DNA of 64,000 nt from Chitinivibrionales bacterium (GCA_028278335.1 JANQEN010000032.1:60246-124245), one strand, 5' to 3'. Positions 27,504 to 36,030 are shown, numbered from the stretch's first letter. Translations and numbers: made by a program. The notes: generated from the letters alone by a model not told the origin.

Positions 27504-28889
27504 TTAGCCTAGAATATTCTCCAACTCTTCAATGGTTTTGGGAATTGGGGTTCCCAATACACGCGATCCACTTTCAGTTACCACAAGATCATCTTCAATA
27601 CGAATGCCACCAAAATCACGGTATTCACGAAGTTTTTCATACTGAATAAACTGAGTATGTTTTTTTTCCTGCTCCCACTTGTCTATAAGGGCTGGGATGA
27701 AATAGATTCCCGGTTCCACCGTAAGCACAAATCCAGTCTCTAAAGCACGGGCTAAACGCAGATAGGCTAAGCCAAACTGTTCACTTCGTGTAACTCCCTT
27801 ATCATAGCCAACATAGTTTTCTCCAAAATTTTCCATGTCATGAACATCCAATCCAAGCATGTGACCCAGGCCATGAGGAAAAAAGAGCGCGTGGGCTCCA
27901 GCTCTTACAGCCTCCCGTGGGTCTCCCTTCATAATTCCCAATGCCGTAAGTCCCTTTGCAATGGTCTCCGAAACAAAAAGATGGATTGATCGGTAGGTAG
28001 CTCCCGGTTTTATTGCATCTATGGCACTCATCTGTGCATCAAGTACGATTTGGTATATCTCCTTTTGTTTTATACTAAAGGTACCACTTACTGGAAGAGT
28101 TCGAGTGATATCCGAGGCATAGTGCTCAGGCGATTTCGCACCGGAATCAATGACCAAAAGATCCCCAGCATTCATTATGTTTCCATGGAAGTGGTTGTGT
28201 AAGATTTCACCATGAACGGACAGTATGGTTGGAAAGGATATGTGTGAGTTATTTGCACCGACTACCCCCTCCATAAGTCCAACCAATTCCGATTCTACAA
28301 TCCCTGGTTTTAAAGCCCTCATTGCCTGATTATACATATTTGCTGAAATAGCAAGGGCCGCTTCAATTTGTGCAAGCTCTTCGGCTGACTTTCGCGATCG
28401 TAACGTTACTATTGATTCTATAAGTTCGACAGAGGTGCTACCGTTGATATTTTTATAATCGAGGCACAACCAATCTGCTAGCTTCAACAGTGTTTCTGTT
28501 CGATAGGGAGCGAGAAAATGAATCTTTCTATTCTCTTTTTGTGCACGAGAAAGGGTTTTACTTAATTCACTCAACTCACCGGTGTCATTCACTCCTACTT
28601 TTTCTGCTAACTCCTTAACAGAGGGCTGTGTCCCCATCCAAATTACATCATCAATGGTTAAATCAGTTCCAAAGAGAGAGTCTACACCGCTATCTAAATC
28701 AATAACGCCATACAGGTCAGGTTTATTTATTCCAAAAAAGTATAGGAATGTGCTGTCTTGACAAAAAAAGTAAGGATTTGCTGGATAGTTCATAGGTGTC
28801 TCACCATTACCAGGAAGAAGCACCAATCCCGAAGATAATTTTTCTTGTAACAGCTCTCTTCGTTTCATATAAGTGTCTGCAGAAAACAT
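27504..28889 (-). CDS. X-Pro aminopeptidase (M24, PepP-like), paralogue 2
   Basis: I start at the ATG giving MFSADTYMKRREL, which aligns with the start of paralogue 1 and has GGAG 8 nt upstream. The alternative ATG is at 28907. The two proteins are clearly homologous along their length. All five M24 ligands are present (VIDSGAK, SDITRTLP, GLGHMLGLDVHDME, TVEPGIYF, GIRIEDD). It should be an active cytosolic aminopeptidase P. Convergent duplicates with stops 5 nt apart are unusual. They may differ in peptide specificity, consistent with the peptide transporter and peptidases elsewhere in the window. Confidence 0.92.
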   Translation of the reverse strand: MFSADTYMKRRELLQEKLSSGLVLLPGNGETPMNYPANPYFFCQDSTFLYFFGINKPDLYGVIDLDSGVDSLFGTDLTIDDVIWMGTQPSVKELAEKVGVNDTGELSELSKTLSRAQKENRKIHFLAPYRTETLLKLADWLCLDYKNINGSTSVELIESIVTLRSRKSAEELAQIEAALAISANMYNQAMRALKPGIVESELVGLMEGVVGANNSHISFPTILSVHGEILHNHFHGNIMNAGDLLVIDSGAKSPEHYASDITRTLPVSGTFSIKQKEIYQIVLDAQMSAIDAIKPGATYRSIHLFVSETIAKGLTALGIMKGDPREAVRAGAHALFFPHGLGHMLGLDVHDMENFGENYVGYDKGVTRSEQFGLAYLRLARALETGFVLTVEPGIYFIPALIDKWEQEKKHTQFIQYEKLREYRDFGGIRIEDDLVVTESGSRVLGTPIPKTIEELENILG

Positions 28890-29425
28890 CGCCATATCTC
28901 CATTCATGAGGAAATGAAATACTACTCTTTTTGAAAATAGATACCGGAATAATTAATCTGCAAGGAGGGATCAAAGAGCACATTAATAGTTAAATGAAGG
29001 AATCCACAATATTTTAAGCTCCCTCCTCTTTGTTAATTTGCTTACTAGCCCATGTACCATCACAATTTTTGTATATATTCTGGCAAAATACTGAGCAATA
29101 TTATTGAGATATTTTTAAATAATATTAAAAAACTTGTTGTACAGTATTGAAGTTATCATATTATATTATACTAAATTAATCAGCATATCATTGCCGACAT
29201 ATAGGTTTATGACATTGAAACATTTTCCAGGTGAAAGGAGGTTAGAAAAGGGTTAATTATTTTTCATTTCATTAATTTTCAATTAATTATCCCACTTTCT
29301 ACAACACAGAATAAAAAACATACTAATACATTCTGTTTACAGGAGGGGAGGAGCCATTTCATCGTTTGAAATGATCCATATTTTGTAGAAACATTTAACA
29401 ATTATCATTTAAAAAGGGAATAAAA
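28890..29425. other. AT-rich intergenic region
   Basis: No gene is visible. It contains long AT tracts and an isolated AAAGGAGGT at 29236 with no start codon in range. Around 29340-29385 a purine-rich AGGAGGGGAGGAG stretch is followed by an imperfect palindrome (ATTTCATCGTTTGAAAT). It must hold the divergent promoters of the aminopeptidase and of the small envelope-protein genes. Confidence 0.5.
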
Positions 29426-29659
29426 ATGAAAAAACTTATCGCTTTACTTATGGCATTAGCAATTGTCGTATGTGGCTTCTGCTGTAACGGAACGACAACC
29501 AGTGGCGAAACAAAACCTAAAACCGAAACAGAAGCGGCACCTGCTGAAGAAGCTCCCGCTGAAGAGGCTCCTGCAGAGGAAGCTCCTGCTCCAGTAGAAG
29601 AAGCTCCTGCAGAAGAAGCACCTGCTCCTGCTGAAGAAGCAGCGCCAGCAGAAGAATAG
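29426..29659 (+). CDS. Small Ala/Pro/Glu-repeat envelope protein (77 aa)
   Basis: A signal peptide (MKKLIALLMALAIVV) is followed by a Cys-rich junction (CGFCC, possibly lipidated though not a canonical lipobox). Then comes a low-complexity tail made of EEAPAEEAPAPVEEAPA-type repeats. The ribosome binding site is AAAAGGG. The tail is strongly acidic and probably extended, like periplasm-spanning or cell-wall-associated Pro/Glu-rich lipoproteins. A second, similar small protein follows 79 nt downstream, so the two form an operon ending at the 30026 terminator. No enzymatic function is likely; a structural spacer is inferred. Confidence 0.75.
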   Translation: MKKLIALLMALAIVVCGFCCNGTTTSGETKPKTETEAAPAEEAPAEEAPAEEAPAPVEEAPAEEAPAPAEEAAPAEE

Positions 29660-29738
29660 AATAAGAAATTCAGAGGAATTAATTAAGAAATAGATATAGG
29701 AACAGTGCTTTATTTACTATCTTAACCAAGGAGATATA

Positions 29739-29993
29739 ATGAAAAAGCTTGCCATCCTCTTATTTGCTCTTTTAATTTCACTCAACACAATTGGTTGTGG
29801 TGGTGGTGGAAAACAGGCCGATGCCACAGCTGAAAAACCTGCAGTAGAAGAACAGGCTGCACCTGCTGAGGAAACTCCTGCAGGAGAACCTGCTGCTGAA
29901 GCCCAAGAAGGTGAAGAGAAAGCCGAAGAAGCTGAGAAAGCTGAAGGTGAAGAAAAAGCTGCAGAAAAACCAGTAAGTGAAGAAGGAAAATAG
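29739..29993 (+). CDS. Small Glu/Ala-rich lipoprotein (84 aa)
   Basis: AAGGAGAT precedes the ATG. The signal peptide (MKKLAILLFALLISLNTIG) ends in a lipobox-like TIGC followed by GGGGK, a typical flexible linker after a lipidated cysteine. The remaining 60 residues are Glu/Ala/Lys low complexity (EEKAEEAEKAEGEEKAAEK), acidic and probably a single helix, with a few Pro residues. It resembles the preceding 77-residue protein in plan but has a helical rather than Pro-rich tail. It probably tethers to the outer membrane. An intrinsic terminator lies 33 nt downstream. Confidence 0.77.
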   Translation: MKKLAILLFALLISLNTIGCGGGGKQADATAEKPAVEEQAAPAEETPAGEPAAEAQEGEEKAEEAEKAEGEEKAAEKPVSEEGK

Positions 29994-30025
29994 GAAAGAA
30001 TTATCTCTTATTTTTTAAAGCAAAA

Positions 30026-30057
30026 GACACATCTCTATTTGAGATGTGTCTTTTTTT
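30026..30057 (+). terminator. Intrinsic terminator of the small-lipoprotein operon
   Basis: GACACATCTC (30026-30035) and GAGATGTGTC (30041-30050) form a perfect 10-bp stem with a TATTT loop, followed by seven T residues. Confidence 0.93.
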
Positions 30058-30154
30058 GTCCATTACCCCTGTCATAATAGGCTGGAACAAAGAGTCAATC
30101 TTAACCTAATACCTAACAGACGCTCATAGATCGAAGAAGATATCCTTAAATGGC

Positions 30155-30181
30155 CGTTCCCCAATGGGGAACGATTTTTTT
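30155..30181 (+). terminator. Intrinsic terminator with no gene before it
   Basis: CGTTCCCC (30155-30162) and GGGGAACG (30166-30173) enclose AAT and are followed by A and seven T residues. The preceding operon already ended at 30057. The 97 nt in between carries no ORF, so this may end a small RNA starting near 30060, or be a leader attenuator. Confidence 0.8.
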
Positions 30182-30242
30182 GTAAGCCCCTTGATTCTGA
30201 TTGACCAAAGAAATTTGAAGTGATACAGTTAGTTATATACCG

Positions 30243-30306
30243 CGATTTAACCGGTGAAATCGGGTAACAGTGTGGGTTCCTCGCTACCCTATCCATAGGG
30301 GTTAAA
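30243..30306 (+). promoter_or_regulatory. Candidate structured leader upstream of the GIGTTNP protein
   Basis: Competing pairings are possible: TTTAACC (30246-30252) with GGTTAAA (30300-30306), or CGATTT (30243-30248) with AAATCG (30257-30262). Inside lie GGGTA (30262-30266)/TACCC (30285-30289) and CCCTA/TAGGG hairpins. A strong AGGAGG (30340-30345) then leads to ATG-ACC-TAA (30351-30359), a two-codon reading frame. This could be a regulatory leader. No known riboswitch class is matched. Confidence 0.3.
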
Positions 30307-30441
30307 GTGTCTATTTCCTTAATTTTTTCACTCATTTTCAGGAGGATTTTATGACCTAAATAATTTTCTTTCTATTTAAGTTTTTAGCAAACACTCAACA
30401 ATTAACAAAACATGTATCGCATTAAAAAAAGGATGAATCAA

Positions 30442-30882
30442 ATGGCAGATTACCCCAAAGATTGCGGCGCTGGTGAAGATATGAAGGTTGATGGAAAGAT
30501 TGGTATTGGAACTTCCAGCCCAAGTGAACGATTAGAAATTAAATCTGGGTCTGGTGGTGTGACCGTAGAGTTGGAAACAACAGCCTCCTATGATGCAGGA
30601 ATGAACTTTAAGGTGCCAAATTACCAATACAACGAATTTAGACTAAGGAATTCAAACGGAAGATTTGATGTCCGAATTGGTGGCGCTGACCGCTTGAGTA
30701 TAGAACAGGGAGGTGATGTTGGTATTGGTACAACAAATCCAACGGCAAAGTTGGAGGTTGATGGTGGCGATGCAAAAATATCAGACAATGGAAAAGGCAT
30801 AATTCTTAAATCACCCAATGGCACAGTAGTAAGAAGATTATACTTAAAGGATGATGGAACTCTTGGACTAACAAGCCCCTAG
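30442..30882 (+). CDS. Fibre-like protein with GIGTxNPxxKLEV repeats
   Basis: I favour the ATG at 30442 (MADYPKDCGAG), which has AAAAGG 9 nt upstream; upstream ATGs at 30412 and 30433 lack spacing. Two motifs, KIGIGTSSPSERLEI and VGIGTTNPTAKLEVDG, are characteristic of trimeric fibre or tail-spike shafts. Such motifs occur in phage tail fibres and bacterial surface adhesins, often before an intramolecular-chaperone (Peptidase S74) domain, which is absent here. There is no signal peptide. The 146-residue protein may be a free-standing fibre subunit or a remnant. A convergent terminator separates it from the next gene. Confidence 0.7.
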   Translation: MADYPKDCGAGEDMKVDGKIGIGTSSPSERLEIKSGSGGVTVELETTASYDAGMNFKVPNYQYNEFRLRNSNGRFDVRIGGADRLSIEQGGDVGIGTTNPTAKLEVDGGDAKISDNGKGIILKSPNGTVVRRLYLKDDGTLGLTSP

Positions 30883-30901
30883 AATTTCTTTGTAATTTCC
30901 T

Positions 30902-30930
30902 AAACAAGGGCCTTTTTTAGGCTCTTGTTT
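30902..30930. terminator. Bidirectional terminator between convergent genes
   Basis: AAACAAGGGCCT and AGGCTCTTGTTT (30902-30930) form a 12-position stem around TTTTT. It lies exactly between two convergent gene ends (30882 and 30933). Confidence 0.65.
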
Positions 30931-30932
30931 AC

Positions 30933-32711
30933 CTAACGTTGATACACCTCAATGTGATGTTTATCAAAAAAAGAGACCCAAAGTTTACTTTTGGATAATA
31001 GAATCTGAAAGATGTTTTTATCTTTAGTATCGAGGGCCGCCAATAGATTTCCAGAATAATCGAGTAGCAATATTCGGCCATCACTTGCAGTAACAGCAAT
31101 CTGAGATCCGTCAACAGACATATCATGAAAGAGGCATTGGTAGACAGTCAGGTCGATCTTTGCAATAAAATCACCACTGGACGTAAAAAACTGTATGCCA
31201 TTATCATCTAACACGATTATTTCATTATCCTTTGATAGTGCCAACGATCGTATTTTACGAAACTCTCCTGGCCCGTCTCCCTTCTTTCCCCACTGCTTTT
31301 GATAGATTCCTGCAGCAGTATACTTTTTAATAGTAGAAAAATAGTGGCTATTGGAATAGTCCGATATAAAAACATCATTGTTCAATGCGCAAACCGCCTC
31401 AGGCATTTCCAACTTTGATGAATCTGATGGATTTCCAGAGATAATATTTTGAAAATTCCCCTGGGCATTGAACTGTTGAATCCTTTTATTACCAGCATCA
31501 CAGACAAAGACCGAGGAATTATTAACGAATACACCTTTGGGTTCTAAAAAACATGCAGCATTGTTACCAATTGTCCCAAATCCATAATTATAGATACCCG
31601 TAACAGAGAAATGCTGAATACGGGGATACTTCCCGGTGTTATTTTCATAACTTAGAATATAGAGGTCTCCCTGCGGATCACTGCACATATCCCAAATGGT
31701 TGTAAATTGGCCATCACCAGCCCCTTCTGTCCCGATAGAATCAACAAGGTAAAACGCACCGTGTATAGTGACAGAAACACCCTGCGAGAATTTTCCCTCA
31801 TTATCATTTTTGTCAAGGGCTGTCACTTTATATTCGTAGGAGTAGCCTTGAGTCACTGTACTGTCAATAAAAACCGTGTCTGTAAGGGAGGACCCATTTA
31901 ATCGAACAAAGACTGTGTTAGAATCAATATTTTTGCGGTATACGTGATATCCCTTTGCCAATGAAGAGTCAGCATTGTCCCAAGAAAGATGCACTCGTTG
32001 TATTAATGTATCGTACGAGAGGACAAGGTTTTTTGGGATCGGAATACCGGAAAAGGGAATTTTAATGGTATCAAGGTCGGTTATCTGGCTTGATTGAACA
32101 ACCACACCACTGGTGTCAACTATGTCATAATCATCCAAAGATGGTAATATTCTTACAGTATATGATGATTGGGCGAGTCGCTCAAAAAGAAAGGTGCCAT
32201 CACTTTGGGGTTGGATAAACCGATTAATCCCAAAAATCAAAATGTAAACCTTTCGAGGATCTCCGCCCTCAGATAAATAAATGGTGCCCTTTATTGCTCC
32301 CGCAGGTTTTAGTGTGTCAATTAAATACTTAGTACTACTTGAAATATCAATTGAAACTGAATCAATTAATGCAAAATTATCATTGCTATCGGAACATTCA
32401 ATTACATAAAGTCCTGTGTCAAGTTTTGGAATGGAAAACCCACCATTGCTATTCGTTATAGTAAAAAAGGAGTCTACAATGGGATATTCACTTCTTGCGG
32501 TGGTGTCGGGAAGAGTGGCTTTTAGTCGAACATTGACAGAAGCTCCCCTTGCAGGTGTGCCATCTTTTTGATAGAGGATTCCCAATATCTTTGAATTGGT
32601 AGTTTCTGTACTTCCTCCTGATAGGTCGTCACCAATGCTACAGGAAAGTCCCAATAGGATAAAAAGCATTAATACCAGATAGAGATAGTTCTTTGTGTTT
32701 AACGATAACAT
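30933..32711 (-). CDS. NHL/beta-propeller lipoprotein with CarboxypepD_reg and FN3 domains
   Basis: The N terminus has a hydrophobic segment ending in the lipobox LGLSC (Cys24), so the protein is probably on the outer membrane. Two transthyretin-like carboxypeptidase-regulatory domains (about 40-130 and 135-215) and a fibronectin III domain (about 222-310) follow. A six-bladed NHL/SMP-30-like propeller (about 320-590) is marked by repeated GxGxFxxPxGV-type blades (EGAGDGQFTTIWDMCSD, EPKGVFVNNSSVFVCD). This plan is common in Fibrobacterota and Bacteroidota surface lipoproteins. Ligand unknown. The TIGR02147-type regulator gene lies upstream on the same strand and could control it. Confidence 0.83.
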   Translation of the reverse strand: MLSLNTKNYLYLVLMLFILLGLSCSIGDDLSGGSTETTNSKILGILYQKDGTPARGASVNVRLKATLPDTTARSEYPIVDSFFTITNSNGGFSIPKLDTGLYVIECSDSNDNFALIDSVSIDISSSTKYLIDTLKPAGAIKGTIYLSEGGDPRKVYILIFGINRFIQPQSDGTFLFERLAQSSYTVRILPSLDDYDIVDTSGVVVQSSQITDLDTIKIPFSGIPIPKNLVLSYDTLIQRVHLSWDNADSSLAKGYHVYRKNIDSNTVFVRLNGSSLTDTVFIDSTVTQGYSYEYKVTALDKNDNEGKFSQGVSVTIHGAFYLVDSIGTEGAGDGQFTTIWDMCSDPQGDLYILSYENNTGKYPRIQHFSVTGIYNYGFGTIGNNAACFLEPKGVFVNNSSVFVCDAGNKRIQQFNAQGNFQNIISGNPSDSSKLEMPEAVCALNNDVFISDYSNSHYFSTIKKYTAAGIYQKQWGKKGDGPGEFRKIRSLALSKDNEIIVLDDNGIQFFTSSGDFIAKIDLTVYQCLFHDMSVDGSQIAVTASDGRILLLDYSGNLLAALDTKDKNIFQILLSKSKLWVSFFDKHHIEVYQR

Positions 32712-32766
32712 TAGTGATACATTTTAATTAGAGTTATTTTCTAACCTATAATAAACGTATTCATGG

Positions 32767-32961
32767 TTACTCATCTGAATCTTCAGTGGTCTCAATCGTG
32801 TTGACTTTAGTGTCATTGGAATTATCAACAACAGCGGATTCTTCACCTTTTGAATCACCTCGGTAAAGAGCGCAAAATTTTTTATGCAAAATGCAGTATT
32901 CCGCCATATCTTTAATCCTGCAACCCCATCTACACACGCAGGAGTGGTTTTTACATTGCAT
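32767..32961 (-). CDS. Small cysteine-rich protein (64 aa)
   Basis: I choose the ATG at 32961 because GGAGG lies 6 nt before it; longer starts (33006) lack a site. Residues 1-35 contain six cysteines and two histidines (MQCKNHSCVCRWGCRIKDM, then YCILHKKFCALY), likely binding zinc or an iron-sulfur cluster. The rest is an acidic, disordered tail ending TEDSDE. It starts 57 nt after the TIGR02147 regulator gene and is probably co-transcribed with it. It could be a small regulatory partner. The family is not recognised. Confidence 0.6.
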   Translation of the reverse strand: MQCKNHSCVCRWGCRIKDMAEYCILHKKFCALYRGDSKGEESAVVDNSNDTKVNTIETTEDSDE

Positions 32962-33018
32962 AGGCATCCTCCGAAGCAAAAATAATTCCTTTTTCATATA
33001 TGACATAACATTTTCTGA

Positions 33019-33855
33019 TCATCTTTTTTTTCCCTTAGGTATTTGAGAGAGTGGAAAGGCCTGAAAATTTATCTGGTATACCCTATCTGCACCGTCCTCA
33101 CCATGAATGATTTCAACAATTTTCTCCCGAAATGATTTAATCTCATCCCGGATTCTTAAAAAACTTTCGTGAGAAACACCAACAGTAAGGGATGATATAT
33201 CACGAATATGCTTCTTGTGTCTATCCAATGAGTTAAGAGCAAGTGAAATAGTATTTTTCTGAAACTTTTGGACCAAAAGAGATTTAAAATTTTCTCCGGT
33301 GGTAATATTCTTTTGAACCTGCATATATTGACCCTTTGCAGTTTTTTTAATAAGTCCCAACTCGACAAGGAGCGTAACAGCATCCTTTGCTTGTTTTGTT
33401 GTAATTGGAGGGTCCACTGCCTTTGCTAAGAGTGAATAATCCTCTTGCCAATCTAAAAGTGTCACCAACTCACGTAATACCACATAGTACCACTTATCAA
33501 AATAGGTGTATTGATTTTTCCGTATTTTTCCAGAGCGATGATTTTTACTAAGAGATTGAAGACGATGGAAATAGAACTCCTTTTCGTCAATTGACCCGGC
33601 ATTATTAAAATGAACCATAGCTTCAAAGTATTCAATCTCTCTTTTTTTTAACTTCAAAGCCTTTGATATTTTTAATACACTACCCCGGGAAAGTGCTTTC
33701 TCACCCTTGATAACTTTATAAATAAATGTCTTTGTTTTGAATCCAGCTTTATTAGCAAAAACTTGATAGGAAAAAGAGGGACTACACTCTTTTTGAGCAG
33801 TATAATAATCGCAAAGAAATTCGCGATAACTAGTATAATCGTAAATTGAAACCAT
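33019..33855 (-). CDS. TIGR02147 family protein (Fibrobacter-type regulator)
   Basis: The product begins MVSIYDYTSYREFLCDYY, the diagnostic opening of the TIGR02147 family first noted in Fibrobacter succinogenes. The ATG at 33855 follows GGGG, and I prefer it to a GTG nine codons earlier. The family pattern is visible throughout: FSYQVFANKAGFKTKTFIYKVI (residues about 26-47, a helix-turn-helix-like region), FHRLQSLSKN, and PPITTKQAKDAVTLLVELGLIKK (a winged-helix-like segment). It is assumed to be a cytoplasmic transcription factor. This gene is one of the best phylum markers in the window. Confidence 0.9.
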   Translation of the reverse strand: MVSIYDYTSYREFLCDYYTAQKECSPSFSYQVFANKAGFKTKTFIYKVIKGEKALSRGSVLKISKALKLKKREIEYFEAMVHFNNAGSIDEKEFYFHRLQSLSKNHRSGKIRKNQYTYFDKWYYVVLRELVTLLDWQEDYSLLAKAVDPPITTKQAKDAVTLLVELGLIKKTAKGQYMQVQKNITTGENFKSLLVQKFQKNTISLALNSLDRHKKHIRDISSLTVGVSHESFLRIRDEIKSFREKIVEIIHGEDGADRVYQINFQAFPLSQIPKGKKR

Positions 33856-34016
33856 AATCCCCAATACAACACTTTTCTGCACCTATATTATAGTATACTA
33901 GATTATCTTAGACATGTCCAATTTTTAGTATTTTTAGCATATTTTTGGGGAACATTATTATTTAATTTTTTATAGTTAACATATTGTTTTTTAAGTTTTT
34001 ATGCGCTTAAACTGCT

Positions 34017-34045
34017 TTGTGTTCTTTATTCAGACTCCATATTAT
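34017..34045 (+). promoter_or_regulatory. Sigma70-like promoter for a candidate small RNA
   Basis: TTGTGT (34017-34022) and TATTAT (34040-34045) are separated by 17 nt, close to the -35/-10 consensus. Transcription would start near 34052 and run into the terminator at 34171-34207 with no convincing reading frame between. Confidence 0.4.
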
Positions 34046-34051
34046 TTGGGG

Positions 34052-34207
34052 AACGATAGAGATTGGCTAGTCTAATGGTAAGGTTGGCTGATCAGTTTCT
34101 ACTTCGTAATGCATCACATCATTCGCACAACTCTGTAACAGGTACTTGTTGCTATATTAGTATAAGGGATAAAAAAAAGAGAGTCCCCAAGGGTACTCTC
34201 TTTTTTG
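34052..34207 (+). ncRNA. Candidate small RNA (about 155 nt)
   Basis: A stretch of about 155 nt bounded by a promoter-like element and a strong intrinsic terminator, in a 417-nt gap between two minus-strand genes. A 67-codon frame crosses it but starts without a ribosome binding site, runs through the terminator and has no recognisable features. The first part (GGCTAGTCTAATGGTAAGG) resembles a tRNA D-arm, but no T-arm or acceptor pairing exists. It could be a trans-acting RNA. Expression is not shown. Confidence 0.35.
34171..34207. terminator. Bidirectional intrinsic terminator
   Basis: An A8 run, stem GAGAGT-C-CCC/GGG-T-ACTCTC (34179-34200) and a T7 run form a symmetric terminator. It can end the plus-strand transcript from 34052. 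On the other strand it can end the C1 protease transcript. Confidence 0.8.
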
Positions 34208-34272
34208 TTGCAAAGATGAGAATGCAATTTACCTCTCCCCATCTCGCAGGCCCACAATATAATTAGATTGTA

Positions 34273-36030
34273 TTAATGAGATAATACAACCGAGATGCTC
34301 TTATGAAATCCTTTTGATTCCATTTTGCAGATGTAGAATCCGTCTCCAATCAGTCCAGCTTGAGCACTTGGTAATGCAACTGAATGAATTCCCGGTGTAA
34401 AGCTATTTTTAGCAAGCGTTGTGATTAATCTTCCCCGTAGGTCAAAGAGCTTTAAGCTGACCGGTGAAATACCCTGTGTCTTTGGTACTTCAAAGAATAC
34501 TCGATTATCTTTGTAATAGAGCGCATGGGTAGATTTAATCGTAGCAAGGGTAGAAATCGGCACAGCACTATTGACAATAGAAAGGTAAGTAGACCGTGAA
34601 CTACTTGAGGAGCCAGCTTGGATTGTCACATTAGTCTGGTCACACTTAATTTCATTGAGCGTACCACTGGTGTAGTCCATAAGAGAAAAGCTGGCCACTT
34701 TTCCGCTTCCTCCCTTAGAATCAATCTGCAAAAAGAATTTTGCTGTTGTTCCATTTATTTCCTCTAATAGCCTTGTAACATCAAGACCAATTTCAAAATT
34801 TCCAGAACTGGTTAAAGCAGAGGAGTTGCCCGCATAGTTAAATGCCTTTCCCCACTCAATTCTATCACTGGGGGTAGATGCACTTGTGTTATTTGAAACA
34901 CCGGCACGGATACGGATAGAGTTTCTTTTGCTATGGGTTAAGTTTACCTTATATGCCATTTTAGGTTTCACAACCTTTTTTTCAGCATTGATTCCATACA
35001 CTTTGCTACTCCACATACCATCAGCGCAGAGACGGTACATAACCCAAATCTTACCACGGTTCCCAAAGCCGGTACCCCAACTGTTGACCATAAGCACTGC
35101 ACCGACTTCCCAATCCTTAACATCAATGGTGCCATCTCGGTTAAGATCCTTATCGTTTGTGTACTGTCCGTCACCGTTGTAATCATACTTTACATCATCA
35201 TCATACCCAGCGATTGTAACTGCATGACCACCACTTGAACCAAACTTGGTGTACACCTTTTGACCAGAATGAGCTGAAGCTGAGGGCAGTGTTTTTTGGG
35301 AACAACCACTTGCATTGTAACAGTAAACAAGGCACCCGCCCTGCCCAGTTCCTGAACCATGGTTGTCAAACCACTCCTTCATTTTTTGAATACCGCTGGT
35401 AGTTTTTACATTAATGGTAAATTGGTCTGTCCCTCTATTACCCATAGCATTTAAATACACATCATACCCTGAGACCCAACGATCATGGTCACCAAGACCA
35501 AAGCCGCCATATTTTTCAACATTTGGAATCCCAAGTTTTACTGCTATATCGAATCCTTGGTTGGGCATAGAGCCATTACTACCACTACCGCGATTACAAA
35601 AATTGTAGGTAAAGGCATAGGGATACTGATTCTTTTTTGTATTTGAGGCTAAATCTCGTAATGTATTGATCTCATAAGTAAATACATAGCCTATGGAGCT
35701 TGCCATAGCACAACTACCACCTTTTTGATTGAAAATGGGACGGAAGGCTTCATGTTTTGTGTTATCACAACTTGTCGGTAAGGGAGCACGAACTCCAGTA
35801 GATGCAATCTGTAATTCAGGAAGGGCTGAAGTAGCGGTTGCCCATTCTGCCTCAGAGATCCCACCAGCTATCCAGGCTTCACCATCTGCATCAGGATTGA
35901 GATTGACCAGGTCAGTTTTTTGACCATTCTCATCAAGGATTGCTGTTTGACCATAGGTGGTGTTAAAGAATACTAAAGCGGTTAAAATAAAAATGAGGAG
36001 ATTCTTAAAAAGTTGTACGTTGTGTAACAT
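34273..36030 (-). CDS. Secreted papain-family (C1) cysteine protease with EF-hand insertion and T9SS-like domain
   Basis: The signal peptide covers residues 1-27. The C1 catalytic set is present: Gln102 and Cys107 in FNQKGGSCAMASS, His269 in GGHAVTIAGY, and Asn316 with Trp318 in VNSWGTGFGNRG. Between the catalytic His and Asn (about 281-308) sits a Ca-binding, dockerin-like insertion with two DxDG-type loops (DYNGDGQY, LNRDGTIDVKD). A beta domain (about 345-480) and a C-terminal FlgD-like sorting domain (about 500-585, LKLFDLRGRLI) follow. The enzyme is probably exported and surface-attached, cutting extracellular protein. Calcium may stabilise the active-site lobe. It is a single-gene unit. 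Confidence 0.9.
   Translation of the reverse strand: MLHNVQLFKNLLIFILTALVFFNTTYGQTAILDENGQKTDLVNLNPDADGEAWIAGGISEAEWATATSALPELQIASTGVRAPLPTSCDNTKHEAFRPIFNQKGGSCAMASSIGYVFTYEINTLRDLASNTKKNQYPYAFTYNFCNRGSGSNGSMPNQGFDIAVKLGIPNVEKYGGFGLGDHDRWVSGYDVYLNAMGNRGTDQFTINVKTTSGIQKMKEWFDNHGSGTGQGGCLVYCYNASGCSQKTLPSASAHSGQKVYTKFGSSGGHAVTIAGYDDDVKYDYNGDGQYTNDKDLNRDGTIDVKDWEVGAVLMVNSWGTGFGNRGKIWVMYRLCADGMWSSKVYGINAEKKVVKPKMAYKVNLTHSKRNSIRIRAGVSNNTSASTPSDRIEWGKAFNYAGNSSALTSSGNFEIGLDVTRLLEEINGTTAKFFLQIDSKGGSGKVASFSLMDYTSGTLNEIKCDQTNVTIQAGSSSSSRSTYLSIVNSAVPISTLATIKSTHALYYKDNRVFFEVPKTQGISPVSLKLFDLRGRLITTLAKNSFTPGIHSVALPSAQAGLIGDGFYICKMESKGFHKSISVVLSH

Noticed and set aside
30072..30335. 87-codon open frame on the minus strand
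   Set aside because: It reads through the terminator and leader hairpins, has no ribosome binding site and no family resemblance.
34052..34130. tRNA gene
   Set aside because: A D-arm-like phrase is present, but there is no acceptor stem, T-arm or anticodon arm.
34063..34266. 67-codon open frame on the plus strand
   Set aside because: No ribosome binding site, crosses a strong terminator and has no recognisable content.
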